DNA of 64,000 nt from Rhizobium sp. CC-YZS058 (GTDB lineage: Bacteria > Pseudomonadota > Alphaproteobacteria > Rhizobiales > Rhizobiaceae): positions 1,390,001 to 1,454,000 of the forward strand of contig NZ_JAYESJ010000001.1 of assembly GCF_034720595.1 (NCBI RefSeq), written 5' to 3'. Of this stretch, positions 25,132 to 34,083 are shown piece by piece. A model generated the notes under the pieces. The model was not told the origin of the DNA and did no database searches. It saw only the letters and a list, made by a program, of their open reading frames with translations. The translations under genes and the position numbers were made by a program. The number at the start of each line of letters is the position of its first letter. Within the stretch, counting starts at the first letter, position 1.

Positions 25132-26370
25132 TCAGAGCTTGTCGAGAACCGCCTGTGTTGCCCAGCCATCGGCCGGCAGGCCCAGGCGCTGCTGTTCCTT
25201 TTGCAGGGCTGCGCGGGTACCGGCGCCGAGAATGCCGTCGATCTTGCCGACGTCGTGGCCGAGTTCATCCAGTCGCGTCTGCAGCCGCTTCATCGGCTCG
25301 TCGCTCAGGCCCGGCTCCGGGTTGCCGGGGTTATACGCAGGTGCGCCGGCCAGCCGCGTGGCGAAATAGGCTGCGGAGGTGGTGTAGATGAAGGACTGGT
25401 TCCATTCGAGATAGATGTTGAAGTTCGGATAGGTCATGAAGGCGACCCCCTTGCGCCCCTGCGGAACGACCACGGAGGCCGGCAGGCTGGCAAACTGCCT
25501 GTTGCCGTCGCGGGGCTCCACGCCGAGCGCGAACCAGTCGCCCGCCGTCATCCCCTCCTGAAGCCCGGTCTTCTCCCAGGGGAGGTTTTCCGGCAGGCGC
25601 ACTTCCTGGATCCAGGGCTGGCCGGCGGTGAAGCCGAGGCTCTTGATGAACTTCGCGGCGGTGAGGATGGCGTCCGGGGCGCTGGTCTTCAGCGTCACAT
25701 GGCCGTCGCCATCGCCGTCGACCCCTTGGGCGATGATGTCCTCGGGCAGCATCTGCACCTGGCCGATCTCGCCGGCCCAGGCGCCGGTGGTGGTGGCGGG
25801 GTCGAGGTCGCCATGCTGCACCATCTCGATCGCGGCGATCAGCTGCGGGCGAAACATTTCCGGCCGGCGGCAATCATGGGCCAGCGTCACCAGCGCGTTG
25901 CGCGTGTTGAAATCGCCCTGTACGGCGCCGAAATCGGTTTCCATGGCCCAGAAGGCGGTGATCACCGGTGCCGGAACACCGAACTCCTGTTCGGCGCGAG
26001 CAAAGACCGCCTCATACTCCTTCATCTTCTTCGCGCCGATCGAAAGGCGGGCCTTGCTCACCGTGCGGGTGGAAAACTCCATGAAGGTCTGGCGGAAGAC
26101 GCCCTGGGCGCGGTCGCGCGAAAGCACCTTCTCGTCGATCTGGGCGCCGGCAAGCGCCTTGTCGATCGCTGCCGCCGGGATGCCCCTGGCGCTCGCTTCG
26201 GCCCGCACACCGTCGAGAAAGGCCGAAAGATCACCGCCGCAGGGTGCAGCAGGAACGCCGGCGGGCGCACCGGCCGGGGCCGCGCCATCCGTGCCTTGCG
26301 CTGCGGCCGTTGCGCTCATCAGCGTGAGCAGACCGAGGGAGTAGAGCAGGCGCCGGGGTGCGGAGGTCAT
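25132..26370 (-). CDS. Lytic murein transglycosylase, MltB family
   Basis: 412-residue periplasmic enzyme that cleaves the MurNAc-GlcNAc bond with 1,6-anhydro formation. A signal peptide (residues 1-24, ending TAAAQ) is followed by an MltB-type catalytic domain; the catalytic Glu is in AMETDFGAVQGD near residue 144. A PG_binding_1 domain occupies the last 60 residues (DELGHDVGKIDGILGAGTR). There is no lipobox, so it is probably soluble. AAGGA is six bases before the ATG at 26370. It is the first of several wall hydrolases in this part of the window. Confidence 0.9.
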   Translation of the reverse strand: MTSAPRRLLYSLGLLTLMSATAAAQGTDGAAPAGAPAGVPAAPCGGDLSAFLDGVRAEASARGIPAAAIDKALAGAQIDEKVLSRDRAQGVFRQTFMEFSTRTVSKARLSIGAKKMKEYEAVFARAEQEFGVPAPVITAFWAMETDFGAVQGDFNTRNALVTLAHDCRRPEMFRPQLIAAIEMVQHGDLDPATTTGAWAGEIGQVQMLPEDIIAQGVDGDGDGHVTLKTSAPDAILTAAKFIKSLGFTAGQPWIQEVRLPENLPWEKTGLQEGMTAGDWFALGVEPRDGNRQFASLPASVVVPQGRKGVAFMTYPNFNIYLEWNQSFIYTTSAAYFATRLAGAPAYNPGNPEPGLSDEPMKRLQTRLDELGHDVGKIDGILGAGTRAALQKEQQRLGLPADGWATQAVLDKL

Positions 26371-26512
26371 GACGGGTCCTTGTGCAATCGAGGAAAGGCC
26401 GCGCGGGGCCGCGGCCGGGAGAAATGTCGCGTTCCATGCCAATGGGGCAAATTGAAGAAGGTCGGGCCGGCACGCGACAGAAGGCGACCGCGGGCTGGGC
26501 CTGAACGCTGCC

Positions 26513-27313
26513 TTAGTTGCTTGCGATTTCCTTGGGTTGCGAAACGGCCTTCACCCATTTGCGCCAGTTCTTCTCCGAACCGGCAAAGACATTGATGTCG
26601 GTGTTGCCCTTCACGCCCGGCACCTGGCCGGTGCTGGTATATTGCCAGAAGGCCCAGCGGCGGTTCTCGTAGATCTCGGTCGGGTGCTTGGCGACCGAGC
26701 GCACCCAGAAGTGATAGTCGTTGAACTGTCCCACCAGATTATCGCGGTGGAAATCGACCGACGTGTAGATGATCGGGCGCTTGCCGTAATAGGCTTCCAG
26801 CCGGTCCATGAAGCGCTTCATCTCGCTCTGGACGGTGAGCGGCGAGGGGCGGTAGCGGCAGGTCTTGGATTCGCCGTTCCATTCCACGTCCAGCACAGGC
26901 GGCAGATAGACCGCGCTCTTCGGCACATTGGCGATGAACCAATCGGCCTGCTCGTCGGCCGAGGAGCAGAAGTAGTAGAAGTGATAGGGGGCGTAGGGCA
27001 GGCCGGCGGCGCGAGCACGCTGCCAGAATTCCGGGAATTTCGTATCCACCACGTCCTTGCCTTCGGTGGCCTTGATGAAGGCGAAGGAGACGCCGGAGGC
27101 CTTGACGCGCTCCCAGTCGACATCGCCCTGCCATTTGGACACGTCGATGCCGTGGATGCTGTGGTGATGCGGCGTGCGCGCGCCGAAGTCCTGCGGGTCC
27201 TTGTCGGCAAAGCGGGGCGGGATCGACGCGGTGTTCACCAGGTCATAATCCGTCGACGTGCAGCCCCCCAGAAGCGAAACAAGCGGAAGTAGGGCCAGAA
27301 GCAGCCGGCGCAT
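26513..27313 (-). CDS. GH25-family muramidase, lipoprotein
   Basis: About 266 residues. The signal sequence ends in the lipobox LLGGC (Cys near 18), so the mature protein is lipid-anchored. The GH25 (lysozyme, Chalaropsis type) domain has GIDVSKWQGDVDW near residue 55, FIKATEG near 77 and the catalytic pair in LDVEWNG near 142 (Asp and Glu). It cleaves the beta-1,4 MurNAc-GlcNAc bond hydrolytically. GGAG lies five bases before the ATG at 27313; a longer frame to 27352 has no ribosome site. Confidence 0.9.
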   Translation of the reverse strand: MRRLLLALLPLVSLLGGCTSTDYDLVNTASIPPRFADKDPQDFGARTPHHHSIHGIDVSKWQGDVDWERVKASGVSFAFIKATEGKDVVDTKFPEFWQRARAAGLPYAPYHFYYFCSSADEQADWFIANVPKSAVYLPPVLDVEWNGESKTCRYRPSPLTVQSEMKRFMDRLEAYYGKRPIIYTSVDFHRDNLVGQFNDYHFWVRSVAKHPTEIYENRRWAFWQYTSTGQVPGVKGNTDINVFAGSEKNWRKWVKAVSQPKEIASN

Positions 27314-27528
27314 GGGGTCTCCGATGCCAATCGATTGGTCGATCTGCCTCACCCGTGACTGCCCATACGTGCCGACCCCCCGGAGGCGTGAACCCCATCT
27401 TCATCCTATCATCGTAAAAATTGGGTTAGTTTCAAGCGCAATCGCACGCTTACGCGACTGCCAACCCATCACGAAGATGTCGATCTTTGTGAACGCGCAA
27501 GCCTGCGCGAGGCAGGCGCGACCTCTGC

Positions 27529-28188
27529 TCAAGGGCGCCGGCAGGTGACGAGCCAGGCATAGCCGCCGCCGATGGTGCGCGTCTCGGTCCACATGCCGCG
27601 AAGCGCCGCCTTGCGTCGCACGATCTCCATCAGCTGCGCGCGCGGCGTCACATGGAAGCGTGCCAGCCAGGCGAAGATCAGCCGGCGTAGGGGGGATGGC
27701 AGGCTCTCGGATTGGCCGAAATCGGCAATGGCCAGCACGCCGCCGGGCGCGAGCGCGTCGAGCGCCCTGTCTACCGCACTCTCCCAGTCCGGGATCATCG
27801 ACAGCGCATAGGAGATGACGACGCGGTCGAAGCCGCTTTCGCCGAACTCGACCGCGGTAAACGCTGTCGCATCCGCCTGACGCAGAACGGCGCGGCCTTT
27901 CCGTCGCCGGTTGAGCGTTCGTTCCGCCGAGGCCAGCATCTCGCTCGATATGTCGAGACCGAAGAGCCGCGCTTCCGGATAGCGGCGGCCGATCAGGGCC
28001 AGGTTGCGACCCGTACCGCAGCCGACCTCCAGCACGCGACCGCCGGCAGGCACGCGGAGCTCGGCGATCAGCCGGTCGCGGCCGAACAGGTAGTATTTGC
28101 GTGTCAGATCGTAGATGTGCCGCTGATGGCGGTACATCGCATCCATCAGCCGTTGATGCTCCTGGCTCTGGACGTGCGAATTGCTCAT
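27529..28188 (-). CDS. btaB: Diacylglyceryl-homoserine N-methyltransferase
   Basis: 219-residue SAM-dependent methyltransferase. Motif I is LEVGCGTGRN near residue 51, with the acidic residue in LFGLDISSEM near 75. In the DGTS pathway BtaB adds three methyl groups to diacylglyceryl-homoserine to give the betaine lipid DGTS at the inner membrane. The assignment rests on the btaA gene immediately upstream, overlapping by four bases (ATGA). Alone, the sequence would be a generic phospholipid methyltransferase-like protein. Confidence 0.88.
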   Translation of the reverse strand: MSNSHVQSQEHQRLMDAMYRHQRHIYDLTRKYYLFGRDRLIAELRVPAGGRVLEVGCGTGRNLALIGRRYPEARLFGLDISSEMLASAERTLNRRRKGRAVLRQADATAFTAVEFGESGFDRVVISYALSMIPDWESAVDRALDALAPGGVLAIADFGQSESLPSPLRRLIFAWLARFHVTPRAQLMEIVRRKAALRGMWTETRTIGGGYAWLVTCRRP

Positions 28189-29450
28189 GGCTGCAGCCTG
28201 TAGAGATGGAAGCCGCCATAGATGGCCGAGCGGTCGCGGGCGTGAAGGGCCTGCGAGCGTTCGGCGTCATAGGACCAGCGGGATAGAAGATCCGGAGAGA
28301 GGCGGCCGGTGAGGATGCTCTCCTCCGCCGCAGTGCGGAAGATGACGATGGCGCCGGGGGCGGCGGTGCGGGTGATTTCCCGCCAGAGCGCGTCGAGCTG
28401 TTCTGGCCGCATCCAGTCCTGCGCATCCAGCAGCACGAAGCGATCCACCGAACCCTCGGCCTTGCGGGCGAGGAGATCGGTAAAGCTCGTGTGGTGGACG
28501 TGAACCCGGCCCGCCTCGGCGCGGATCGCAGCGTAGCGATCGGCCTGCAGATAGGTCGGCAGGCAGCCTTCGCCGGGCGTGGCATAGCGGCGGCCGAAGG
28601 CCTGCCAGGCGAAGTAATTCTCCTTGAGCGGGAAGTGACAGCAGAGCTTTTCCAGGCGCTGGCGAAGAACCGGAGCGATGGAGCGGCGGTCGCTGAGGCT
28701 CGCCAGCTCGTCGAACTGCTGCGGCGGGATGCCGAGGCCGAAGAGCGAGCTTTTCCGGCTGGTCAGCCAGCGGATCAGCGGCTTGTCGAAAAGGGGCGCC
28801 ACCCGCGCCTCAAAGAAATGCCGCTGCTCGCGCAGGGAGCGGGTTTTCACGAAGTCGCGCGGATCGAGCCCGTGCAGCCGGGCGATCGCATGGCTAAGCC
28901 CGATGAAGCGGCCGAGAAGGCCGGTGCGGTAGATGTTGTCGGTGAAGACGGAGATGCGGCGGCGGCCGTTGAGCTGGCGGCTCTCCCAGTAGCGCCGCGT
29001 GTTTTCGTCGAGATGCGGGGCGACGAAGCGGTCATAGGCCGCGACGTTGCTGGACATGCCGGGCTCTGCCAGGAACCGCACCACATCCGCATGGGAGGGC
29101 AGGTGGCCGAAGAGCGCCAGCTTCAGCCGATTGAGCGCCACATGATGGCGATTGAGATCGACGACGTCGATCCGCTCTGGCCGTGCGGAGAGATAGGCGA
29201 GCATGTTGCAGCCGCCCGAGCCGATGGTGACGATGTGGTGCTCGGCCTTCAGCGCCATCGCCTCCATGTCCACCTCGGGGTCCTCCCAGATCTGCGGGTA
29301 GACGAGGCCGGAGAACAGGAGGCCGAAGAGGCGTTCGGACAGGCCGGCGGCCGAGAGCGGTTCATGTTGCAGCAGTGCCTGTTTCAACGCCGCGTTGCCC
29401 CGGCGCATGCCGGCCTGCGGGGCCAAGTCCGAAAGGGGAAGATCTGTCAT
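28185..29450 (-). CDS. btaA: SAM:diacylglycerol 3-amino-3-carboxypropyltransferase
   Basis: 421-residue enzyme that transfers the aminocarboxypropyl group of SAM to diacylglycerol, giving diacylglyceryl-homoserine. Family landmarks are LVYPQIWEDPEVD near residue 50, the SAM site TIGSGGCNMLAYL near 75, VVDLNRHHVALNRLKL near 96 and LLDAQDWM near 340. Length matches BtaA (about 415). No clear ribosome-binding site precedes the ATG at 29450. A Pho-box-like sequence lies at 29496-29513, in agreement with the phosphate-starvation control known for btaAB in Sinorhizobium. Confidence 0.93.
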   Translation of the reverse strand: MTDLPLSDLAPQAGMRRGNAALKQALLQHEPLSAAGLSERLFGLLFSGLVYPQIWEDPEVDMEAMALKAEHHIVTIGSGGCNMLAYLSARPERIDVVDLNRHHVALNRLKLALFGHLPSHADVVRFLAEPGMSSNVAAYDRFVAPHLDENTRRYWESRQLNGRRRISVFTDNIYRTGLLGRFIGLSHAIARLHGLDPRDFVKTRSLREQRHFFEARVAPLFDKPLIRWLTSRKSSLFGLGIPPQQFDELASLSDRRSIAPVLRQRLEKLCCHFPLKENYFAWQAFGRRYATPGEGCLPTYLQADRYAAIRAEAGRVHVHHTSFTDLLARKAEGSVDRFVLLDAQDWMRPEQLDALWREITRTAAPGAIVIFRTAAEESILTGRLSPDLLSRWSYDAERSQALHARDRSAIYGGFHLYRLQP

Positions 29451-29495
29451 CAGAGGAGCCGCCCGTTGGAGATGAGCGGCTTTTAAGACATGGGC

Positions 29496-29513
29496 GCAAC
29501 AGTTTCGTGACGC
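29496..29513 (-). promoter_or_regulatory. Candidate Pho box of btaAB
   Basis: GCGTCACGAAACTGTTGC on the minus strand matches the rhizobial PhoB consensus (CTGTCATANANCTGTCAY) at 11 of 16 defined positions, including the TCA and CTGT cores 11 bases apart. It ends 46 bases before btaA, and a TCTTAA that could serve as -10 follows seven bases later. Confidence 0.5.
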
Positions 29514-29634
29514 TGCCTGTGGGATGGGCGGCCCGCGTTAAGGTTGCGTTAGGGCTCATGGCGAAGCCACCTCACTCTTCATCTCTCGTTAAACCGCTCT
29601 CCCTATTTTACCGGAAGGTTACAAACAAGCCGGC

Positions 29635-31179
29635 ATGAGTCGCCGGCTGCCTTCTGCTGGCGGAATGACCATGATGCTGAGCCGACCAAATGCCGTGCTT
29701 CTGCTGGGCGCTACGGCGCTCGCAGCCTTCGCCGTTTGCGGCGGCTGGCTGCATGGTCATGCTGGAGGCGCGATGCCTGATCCAGGTGGTGTCGCGCTCG
29801 CCGGTTTCTGGCCGCTCTTCCTGCGCTACCGGGATCGGGCGCTCGGTGTGCCGTTGCAGGAGGGCGAGGTGGCCCCTGAACCGCGAAGCGGCGAGGCTGC
29901 CGTGGTCGACCCGCTGACCGGCCTCGGCAACCGCCTTGCCTTGGACCAGTCTCTCGACGCCGAGCCGCCATCTGCGCGCGGCGCCGTCGTGCTTCTCAAC
30001 CTGGATCGCTTCCGCTTCGTCAATGCGACGATGGGCAGCCGGTCGGGCGACGAGCTTCTGGTGCAGCTGGCCGAGCGTCTCGTCACCTGCCTTGGCGAGG
30101 TCGGCCGCCTGTTCCGCCTTGCGGGCGACGATTTCGCGATCCACGTGCGGGGACGCCCGTCGCCGGGCAAGCTCGAGGATCTGTGCGACACCATCAAGAG
30201 CCTTTTCTCGCAGCCCTTTCCGCTGACGCTTGGTGATTTCTGGATCAATGCCAGCATGGGCGTCGCCTTGAGCCGTCCCGAGGATGACGGCGCCGACGAC
30301 GTGCTGGAGCGGGCCGGATGCGCGCTGCGCAAGGCGAAGGACCAGCCGGGAACGGTCCATCTTCTCCATTCGCCCGCCCTGCTGGCCGAGGCAGAATCGC
30401 GCGGCGTTCTGGAAATGCGACTTGCGGCGGCGCTGGACAATGGCGAGCTCTATCTCGAATATCAGCCGATCCTCTGCCTGAAGACCCGGACGATCGAGAC
30501 CTTCGAGGCGCTGCTGCGCTGGCGCCATCCGGTCGAAGGCGAGGTCGAGCCGGATCGCTTCATCCGCCTGGCTGAATCGACCGGACTGATCGTTCCGATC
30601 GGCAACTGGGTGCTGCGCACGGCCTGCGCGGAGGCGATCGCCTGGCCGGGCACGGTGGGGGTGGCGGTCAATGTCGCCGGCGACCAGCTTCGCGATCCGA
30701 ATTTCCTTGGCCATGTCGACAGCTGCCTGCGCGCCACCGGGCTCTCGCCCGGACGCCTGACCATCGAACTCACCGAATCGATCTTCTCGGTCGATCCGGA
30801 GGTCGTGTCCACCTGCCTGAGCGGGTTGCGGCGGCTGGGCGTGCAGGTGGCCCTCGATGATTTCGGGCGCGGCTTTTCCTCCATCCACTATCTGCGCTCC
30901 TTCTCGCTCGACAACCTGCAGGTCGATCGCTCCTTCACCCGCGACATGGGCGAGGCGGGGCGCGATCCCCGCTTCGCCGATCTTCTGCAGACGCTGAAGG
31001 ACAATCTCGGCCTCGCCGCCACGATCGAAGGAGTCGAGACCGACGCCCAGTTCGAGCAGGCCCGGGCCATGGGCGCGAGTGCCGTGCAGGGCTTCCTGAT
31101 CTCCCGGCCACTTGCCGCGCGCGACGTGCCGCGGATGCTCGCCCGCCGCGCGCGGGACCGCCGCCGCGCCGATCGCTAG
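29635..31179 (+). CDS. GGDEF-EAL domain protein (cyclic-di-GMP signalling)
   Basis: 514 residues. One N-terminal membrane segment (about 17-36), then a GGDEF domain (about 88-240) whose signature is AGDDF near residue 163, so cyclase activity is doubtful. The EAL domain (about 255-505) keeps EALLRW at 291, the Asn in VNVAGDQL, TIELTES, LDDFGRG and EGVET, but the catalytic Lys of the LKIDRSF motif is Gln429. Phosphodiesterase activity is therefore uncertain and the protein may be a c-di-GMP sensor. The ATG at 29635 lacks a close ribosome site; ATGs at 29665 or 29671 are possible. Divergent from btaA. Confidence 0.88.
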   Translation: MSRRLPSAGGMTMMLSRPNAVLLLGATALAAFAVCGGWLHGHAGGAMPDPGGVALAGFWPLFLRYRDRALGVPLQEGEVAPEPRSGEAAVVDPLTGLGNRLALDQSLDAEPPSARGAVVLLNLDRFRFVNATMGSRSGDELLVQLAERLVTCLGEVGRLFRLAGDDFAIHVRGRPSPGKLEDLCDTIKSLFSQPFPLTLGDFWINASMGVALSRPEDDGADDVLERAGCALRKAKDQPGTVHLLHSPALLAEAESRGVLEMRLAAALDNGELYLEYQPILCLKTRTIETFEALLRWRHPVEGEVEPDRFIRLAESTGLIVPIGNWVLRTACAEAIAWPGTVGVAVNVAGDQLRDPNFLGHVDSCLRATGLSPGRLTIELTESIFSVDPEVVSTCLSGLRRLGVQVALDDFGRGFSSIHYLRSFSLDNLQVDRSFTRDMGEAGRDPRFADLLQTLKDNLGLAATIEGVETDAQFEQARAMGASAVQGFLISRPLAARDVPRMLARRARDRRRADR

Positions 31180-31295
31180 GCCCTGTCGCTCATTCAGCAG
31201 CCAGTCAAACGACATGGCGGCGTGCCTTGGCTTCACTGTGGGAAAAAGCCATAGTGGGCTCCTAAGGCGGCTGAACGGGGTGCGAAAGACGGGGC

Positions 31296-32669
31296 ATGCG
31301 GAGAAGGACGATCTTCATGACGGTGGCGGGCGGCATTCTTGCCAGCCTTGCAACGGCAGCCACCTGGCTGGTCGTCGCACCGCCGGACCTGCTGCGCGTC
31401 GGCGATGCCTATGCGGCGAAGATGGTCTGTTCCAATCTGTTTCTCGCCGGGCGCAGCGCGGGGCGGGTGCTGGACGACGACGTTCAGGCGCCCGGTCATC
31501 CGCTGCTGCGGCTTGTGCGCGTCTCCGTCGACGAGCAGCGCAAGACCGTGACGGCGCGCATGTTCGGCTTTGCCGCCGCCAGCCATGCGATCTTCCGCGA
31601 TGGCCTCGGCTGCTCCAACGTGACCGAAGGCGGGTTCGCGGCCTTTCCGGGCAACAAGTCGCTGCGCCGGCGCGGCCCTTCGCCCGATGATCCGGCGCCT
31701 TGGCCGGAGGGCGGCGGGGCCGAAGTCAGCCCGCCGATCCAGGCGCTGATCGACGACGATGCCATGGCGGGCGAGGGCATGCGCGCCCTCGTCGTCGTCA
31801 AGGATGGCCGGATCATCGCCGAGCGCTACGGCGAGGGTTTCTACACCTCGACGCCCTTGCTCGGCTGGTCGATGACGAAAACGGTTACGGCGGCGCTGAT
31901 CGGCATTCGCATCGGCGATGGGCAGATGGCGCTCGACAAGGCCGACCTCCTGCCGCAATGGCGCAACGACGAGCGCAGCCGCATCACGCTGGGCGATCTG
32001 ATGGCCATGCAGAGCGGCCTGCAGTTCAACGAGAATTACGGCACCGTCTCCGATGCGACGCGCATGCTGTTCCTTGAAAACGACATGGCGGCCTATGCCG
32101 CCTCCCGGCCGCTCGAGGCCTCGCCCGGCACCCGCTTCGCCTATTCGAGCGGCACATCGGTTATTCTCGCCCGCCTGTGGATGAATTCCTTCTCCAGTCC
32201 GCGCGAGGCGCTGACCTTTCCGCGCACGCGGCTGTTCCGGCCGCTCGGCATGCAGAGCGCCATTCTGGAGCCCGATGCGCACGGTACCTTCGTGGGCTCG
32301 TCCTATCTCTATGCAACGGCGCGCGACTGGGCGCGCTTTGCGCTTCTTCTGCTGCAGAACGGGCGCTGGAACGACGAGCAGATCCTCCCCGATGGGTTCG
32401 TGCAGATGATGCGCACCCCGACAGCCGCCTCCGGTGGGCGGTTCGGCAACGGCCAGGTCTGGACGCGCTCCGGCGAGGAGGAGGCCGGCTTCCCGGTCGG
32501 CACCTATTTTATGCGTGGGCATGATGGCCAGTCGATCATGCTGGTGCCGTCGCTGAACTTGGCGGTCCTGCGCATGGGGCTGACCCCGCGCCGCAGCGGC
32601 TATGATGTCACGGTGCTGCAGAAGGGTGTGATCGAGGCGCTCGCCAAGCGCGACGCGAAGACGCCCTAG
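31296..32669 (+). CDS. Serine hydrolase of the beta-lactamase/class C fold
   Basis: 457 residues with an N-terminal hydrophobic anchor or signal segment (about 8-28). The catalytic SMTK tetrad (Ser-x-x-Lys) is near residue 192, and YSSG near 286 takes the place of the Tyr-x-Asn motif. A final HDGQS stretch near 409 is where the His/Lys-x-Gly box falls. Relatives include esterases and D-aminopeptidases as well as beta-lactamases, so resistance should not be inferred. The ATG at 31317 (AAGGA eight bases upstream) is an alternative start. It converges with the lytic transglycosylase at 32811. Confidence 0.85.
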   Translation: MRRRTIFMTVAGGILASLATAATWLVVAPPDLLRVGDAYAAKMVCSNLFLAGRSAGRVLDDDVQAPGHPLLRLVRVSVDEQRKTVTARMFGFAAASHAIFRDGLGCSNVTEGGFAAFPGNKSLRRRGPSPDDPAPWPEGGGAEVSPPIQALIDDDAMAGEGMRALVVVKDGRIIAERYGEGFYTSTPLLGWSMTKTVTAALIGIRIGDGQMALDKADLLPQWRNDERSRITLGDLMAMQSGLQFNENYGTVSDATRMLFLENDMAAYAASRPLEASPGTRFAYSSGTSVILARLWMNSFSSPREALTFPRTRLFRPLGMQSAILEPDAHGTFVGSSYLYATARDWARFALLLLQNGRWNDEQILPDGFVQMMRTPTAASGGRFGNGQVWTRSGEEEAGFPVGTYFMRGHDGQSIMLVPSLNLAVLRMGLTPRRSGYDVTVLQKGVIEALAKRDAKTP

Positions 32670-32810
32670 ACGCTTGAAGCACGCCATCTCCGGCCGGCTT
32701 GGCAACCGCCCGCTGCATTCCCAGCGTTTCAAGACTTAAGATTGGTTTGGCCGGTCCAGGGTGAGGAAGCGGCAGCGCGCGGCGGGGCTTTCGTGCCCGC
32801 GCCGCATGGG

Positions 32811-33875
32811 TCAGCGCATGTTCAGTTGGTCGAGCATGCCCTTGCTCTTGGCCGTGTTGTAATAGCCGCTGGCATAGAGGCGGACGGCGTGGTCGTTCTG
32901 GTTGTCCGCCACCATCCAGGCGCCGCGCAGATATTGCGTGGCATATTTCAGGTTGGTCTCGGCGTCGAACAGGCCTTCCGCCGGACCGTCATAGCCGAGG
33001 CTCTTGGCCGTGTTATAGCGGATCTGCATCAGCCCGTAATTGCCGTTGTGGTAGGCGCGTGGATTGTAGGTGCTCTCACGCTTGACCACGCGGTGGACCA
33101 GCTCTTCCGGGATTTCGTTCAGCTTGGCGTAATAGGCGATCAGCCTGTCGAGCTCGGGGCGGTTGCTGGTCGGCTTCTGCCGGCCGAGCAGAGAGCTCGC
33201 AGCGCCCTCGACCTTGGCATAGGCGGCGGCAATGGCGTTCGGCTTCGGGCTCGGAACGATCATCCGGTTGGCGACCAGGTTTTCCAGGCCGACCGGCTCG
33301 CCCGTATCGAAATCGGAATCCATGGCCCGCATGGTGAGCCCATCGGGCGAGAAGGGGACCTTGACCGTCTCGACCGTGACGATGGCCTTGGTCGTGGCGG
33401 GAATGGGCTCGGCGGTCGGCTCGCTCACGGTCGCACCGGGGCGGGCGCCCTTCGTGGCCAGCGAGGCCATTTCGATGGGCGCGGACACGCCGGCAGCGGC
33501 GGTCGCGGTCTGGATCGATGCGGCAGCGGCGTTGGACGGGGTGGTTTCGGCCAGCGCAAGCGCGCTCGGAACCGGGGCGCCGGCGGCCGTGGCGCCGGGG
33601 GCGGTCACGCCGGAGGCTGTGGGATCAGCGGGTTTTGCCATCGCCGTTTGCGTGGCGAGGGCCGCGGCGGTGGCGCTTGCTGCGCCATCCGGCGTCGGCA
33701 GCGCATAGGCCGTCATTTCCGTTCCAGGCTTGGCCAGTGGCGTCACGGTCTGCGCCGCGGTCAGTTGCTCAAGCGGTGTTCTCTCGACGCTCGAGCAGGC
33801 CGCAAGCGAGGCCACCGAGAGGAGAGCACAGGCTTTCAGCGCCGACGTGCTCACGGAAAAACGGAAATCTGCCAT
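32811..33875 (-). CDS. SLT-domain lytic transglycosylase, lipoprotein
   Basis: 354 residues. A signal sequence with lipobox LAAC (Cys near 27) is followed by a long Ala/Thr/Pro-rich linker (about 35-215) and a C-terminal SLT goose-lysozyme-like domain. The catalytic Glu is in KRESTYNPRAY near residue 265, followed by GNYGLMQIR and the YLRGAW helix. The linker would span the periplasm from the membrane anchor to the wall. It follows pfp on the same strand, but the pfp terminator at 34024-34064 separates the two genes. Confidence 0.88.
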   Translation of the reverse strand: MADFRFSVSTSALKACALLSVASLAACSSVERTPLEQLTAAQTVTPLAKPGTEMTAYALPTPDGAASATAAALATQTAMAKPADPTASGVTAPGATAAGAPVPSALALAETTPSNAAAASIQTATAAAGVSAPIEMASLATKGARPGATVSEPTAEPIPATTKAIVTVETVKVPFSPDGLTMRAMDSDFDTGEPVGLENLVANRMIVPSPKPNAIAAAYAKVEGAASSLLGRQKPTSNRPELDRLIAYYAKLNEIPEELVHRVVKRESTYNPRAYHNGNYGLMQIRYNTAKSLGYDGPAEGLFDAETNLKYATQYLRGAWMVADNQNDHAVRLYASGYYNTAKSKGMLDQLNMR

Positions 33876-34023
33876 GCTGTCGCTTTCATAGATGCGGCCC
33901 CGCAGCCCCTCTCATCAGACGTCGTTTCCTTCGTCCGGCGCGCACCCTCATTAACCTATCGACCCCGCGCCCGCAAGCTTCAGGCCGGTTTCACGGGCTT
34001 CGTGGCCAGCTTCGCGCAAGCAA

Positions 34024-34064
34024 AAGGCCCGCAAAATGCCGGATTTCCGGGCTTTGCGGGCCTT
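34024..34064 (-). terminator. Intrinsic terminator of pfp
   Basis: AAGGCCCGCAAA and TTTGCGGGCCTT form a perfect 12-bp stem around a smaller nested CCGGA/TCCGG hairpin. Read on the minus strand it begins 20 bases after the pfp stop and ends in TTTTG. Confidence 0.75.
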
Positions 34065-34083
34065 CAGACAGTGTTAACAAAAC

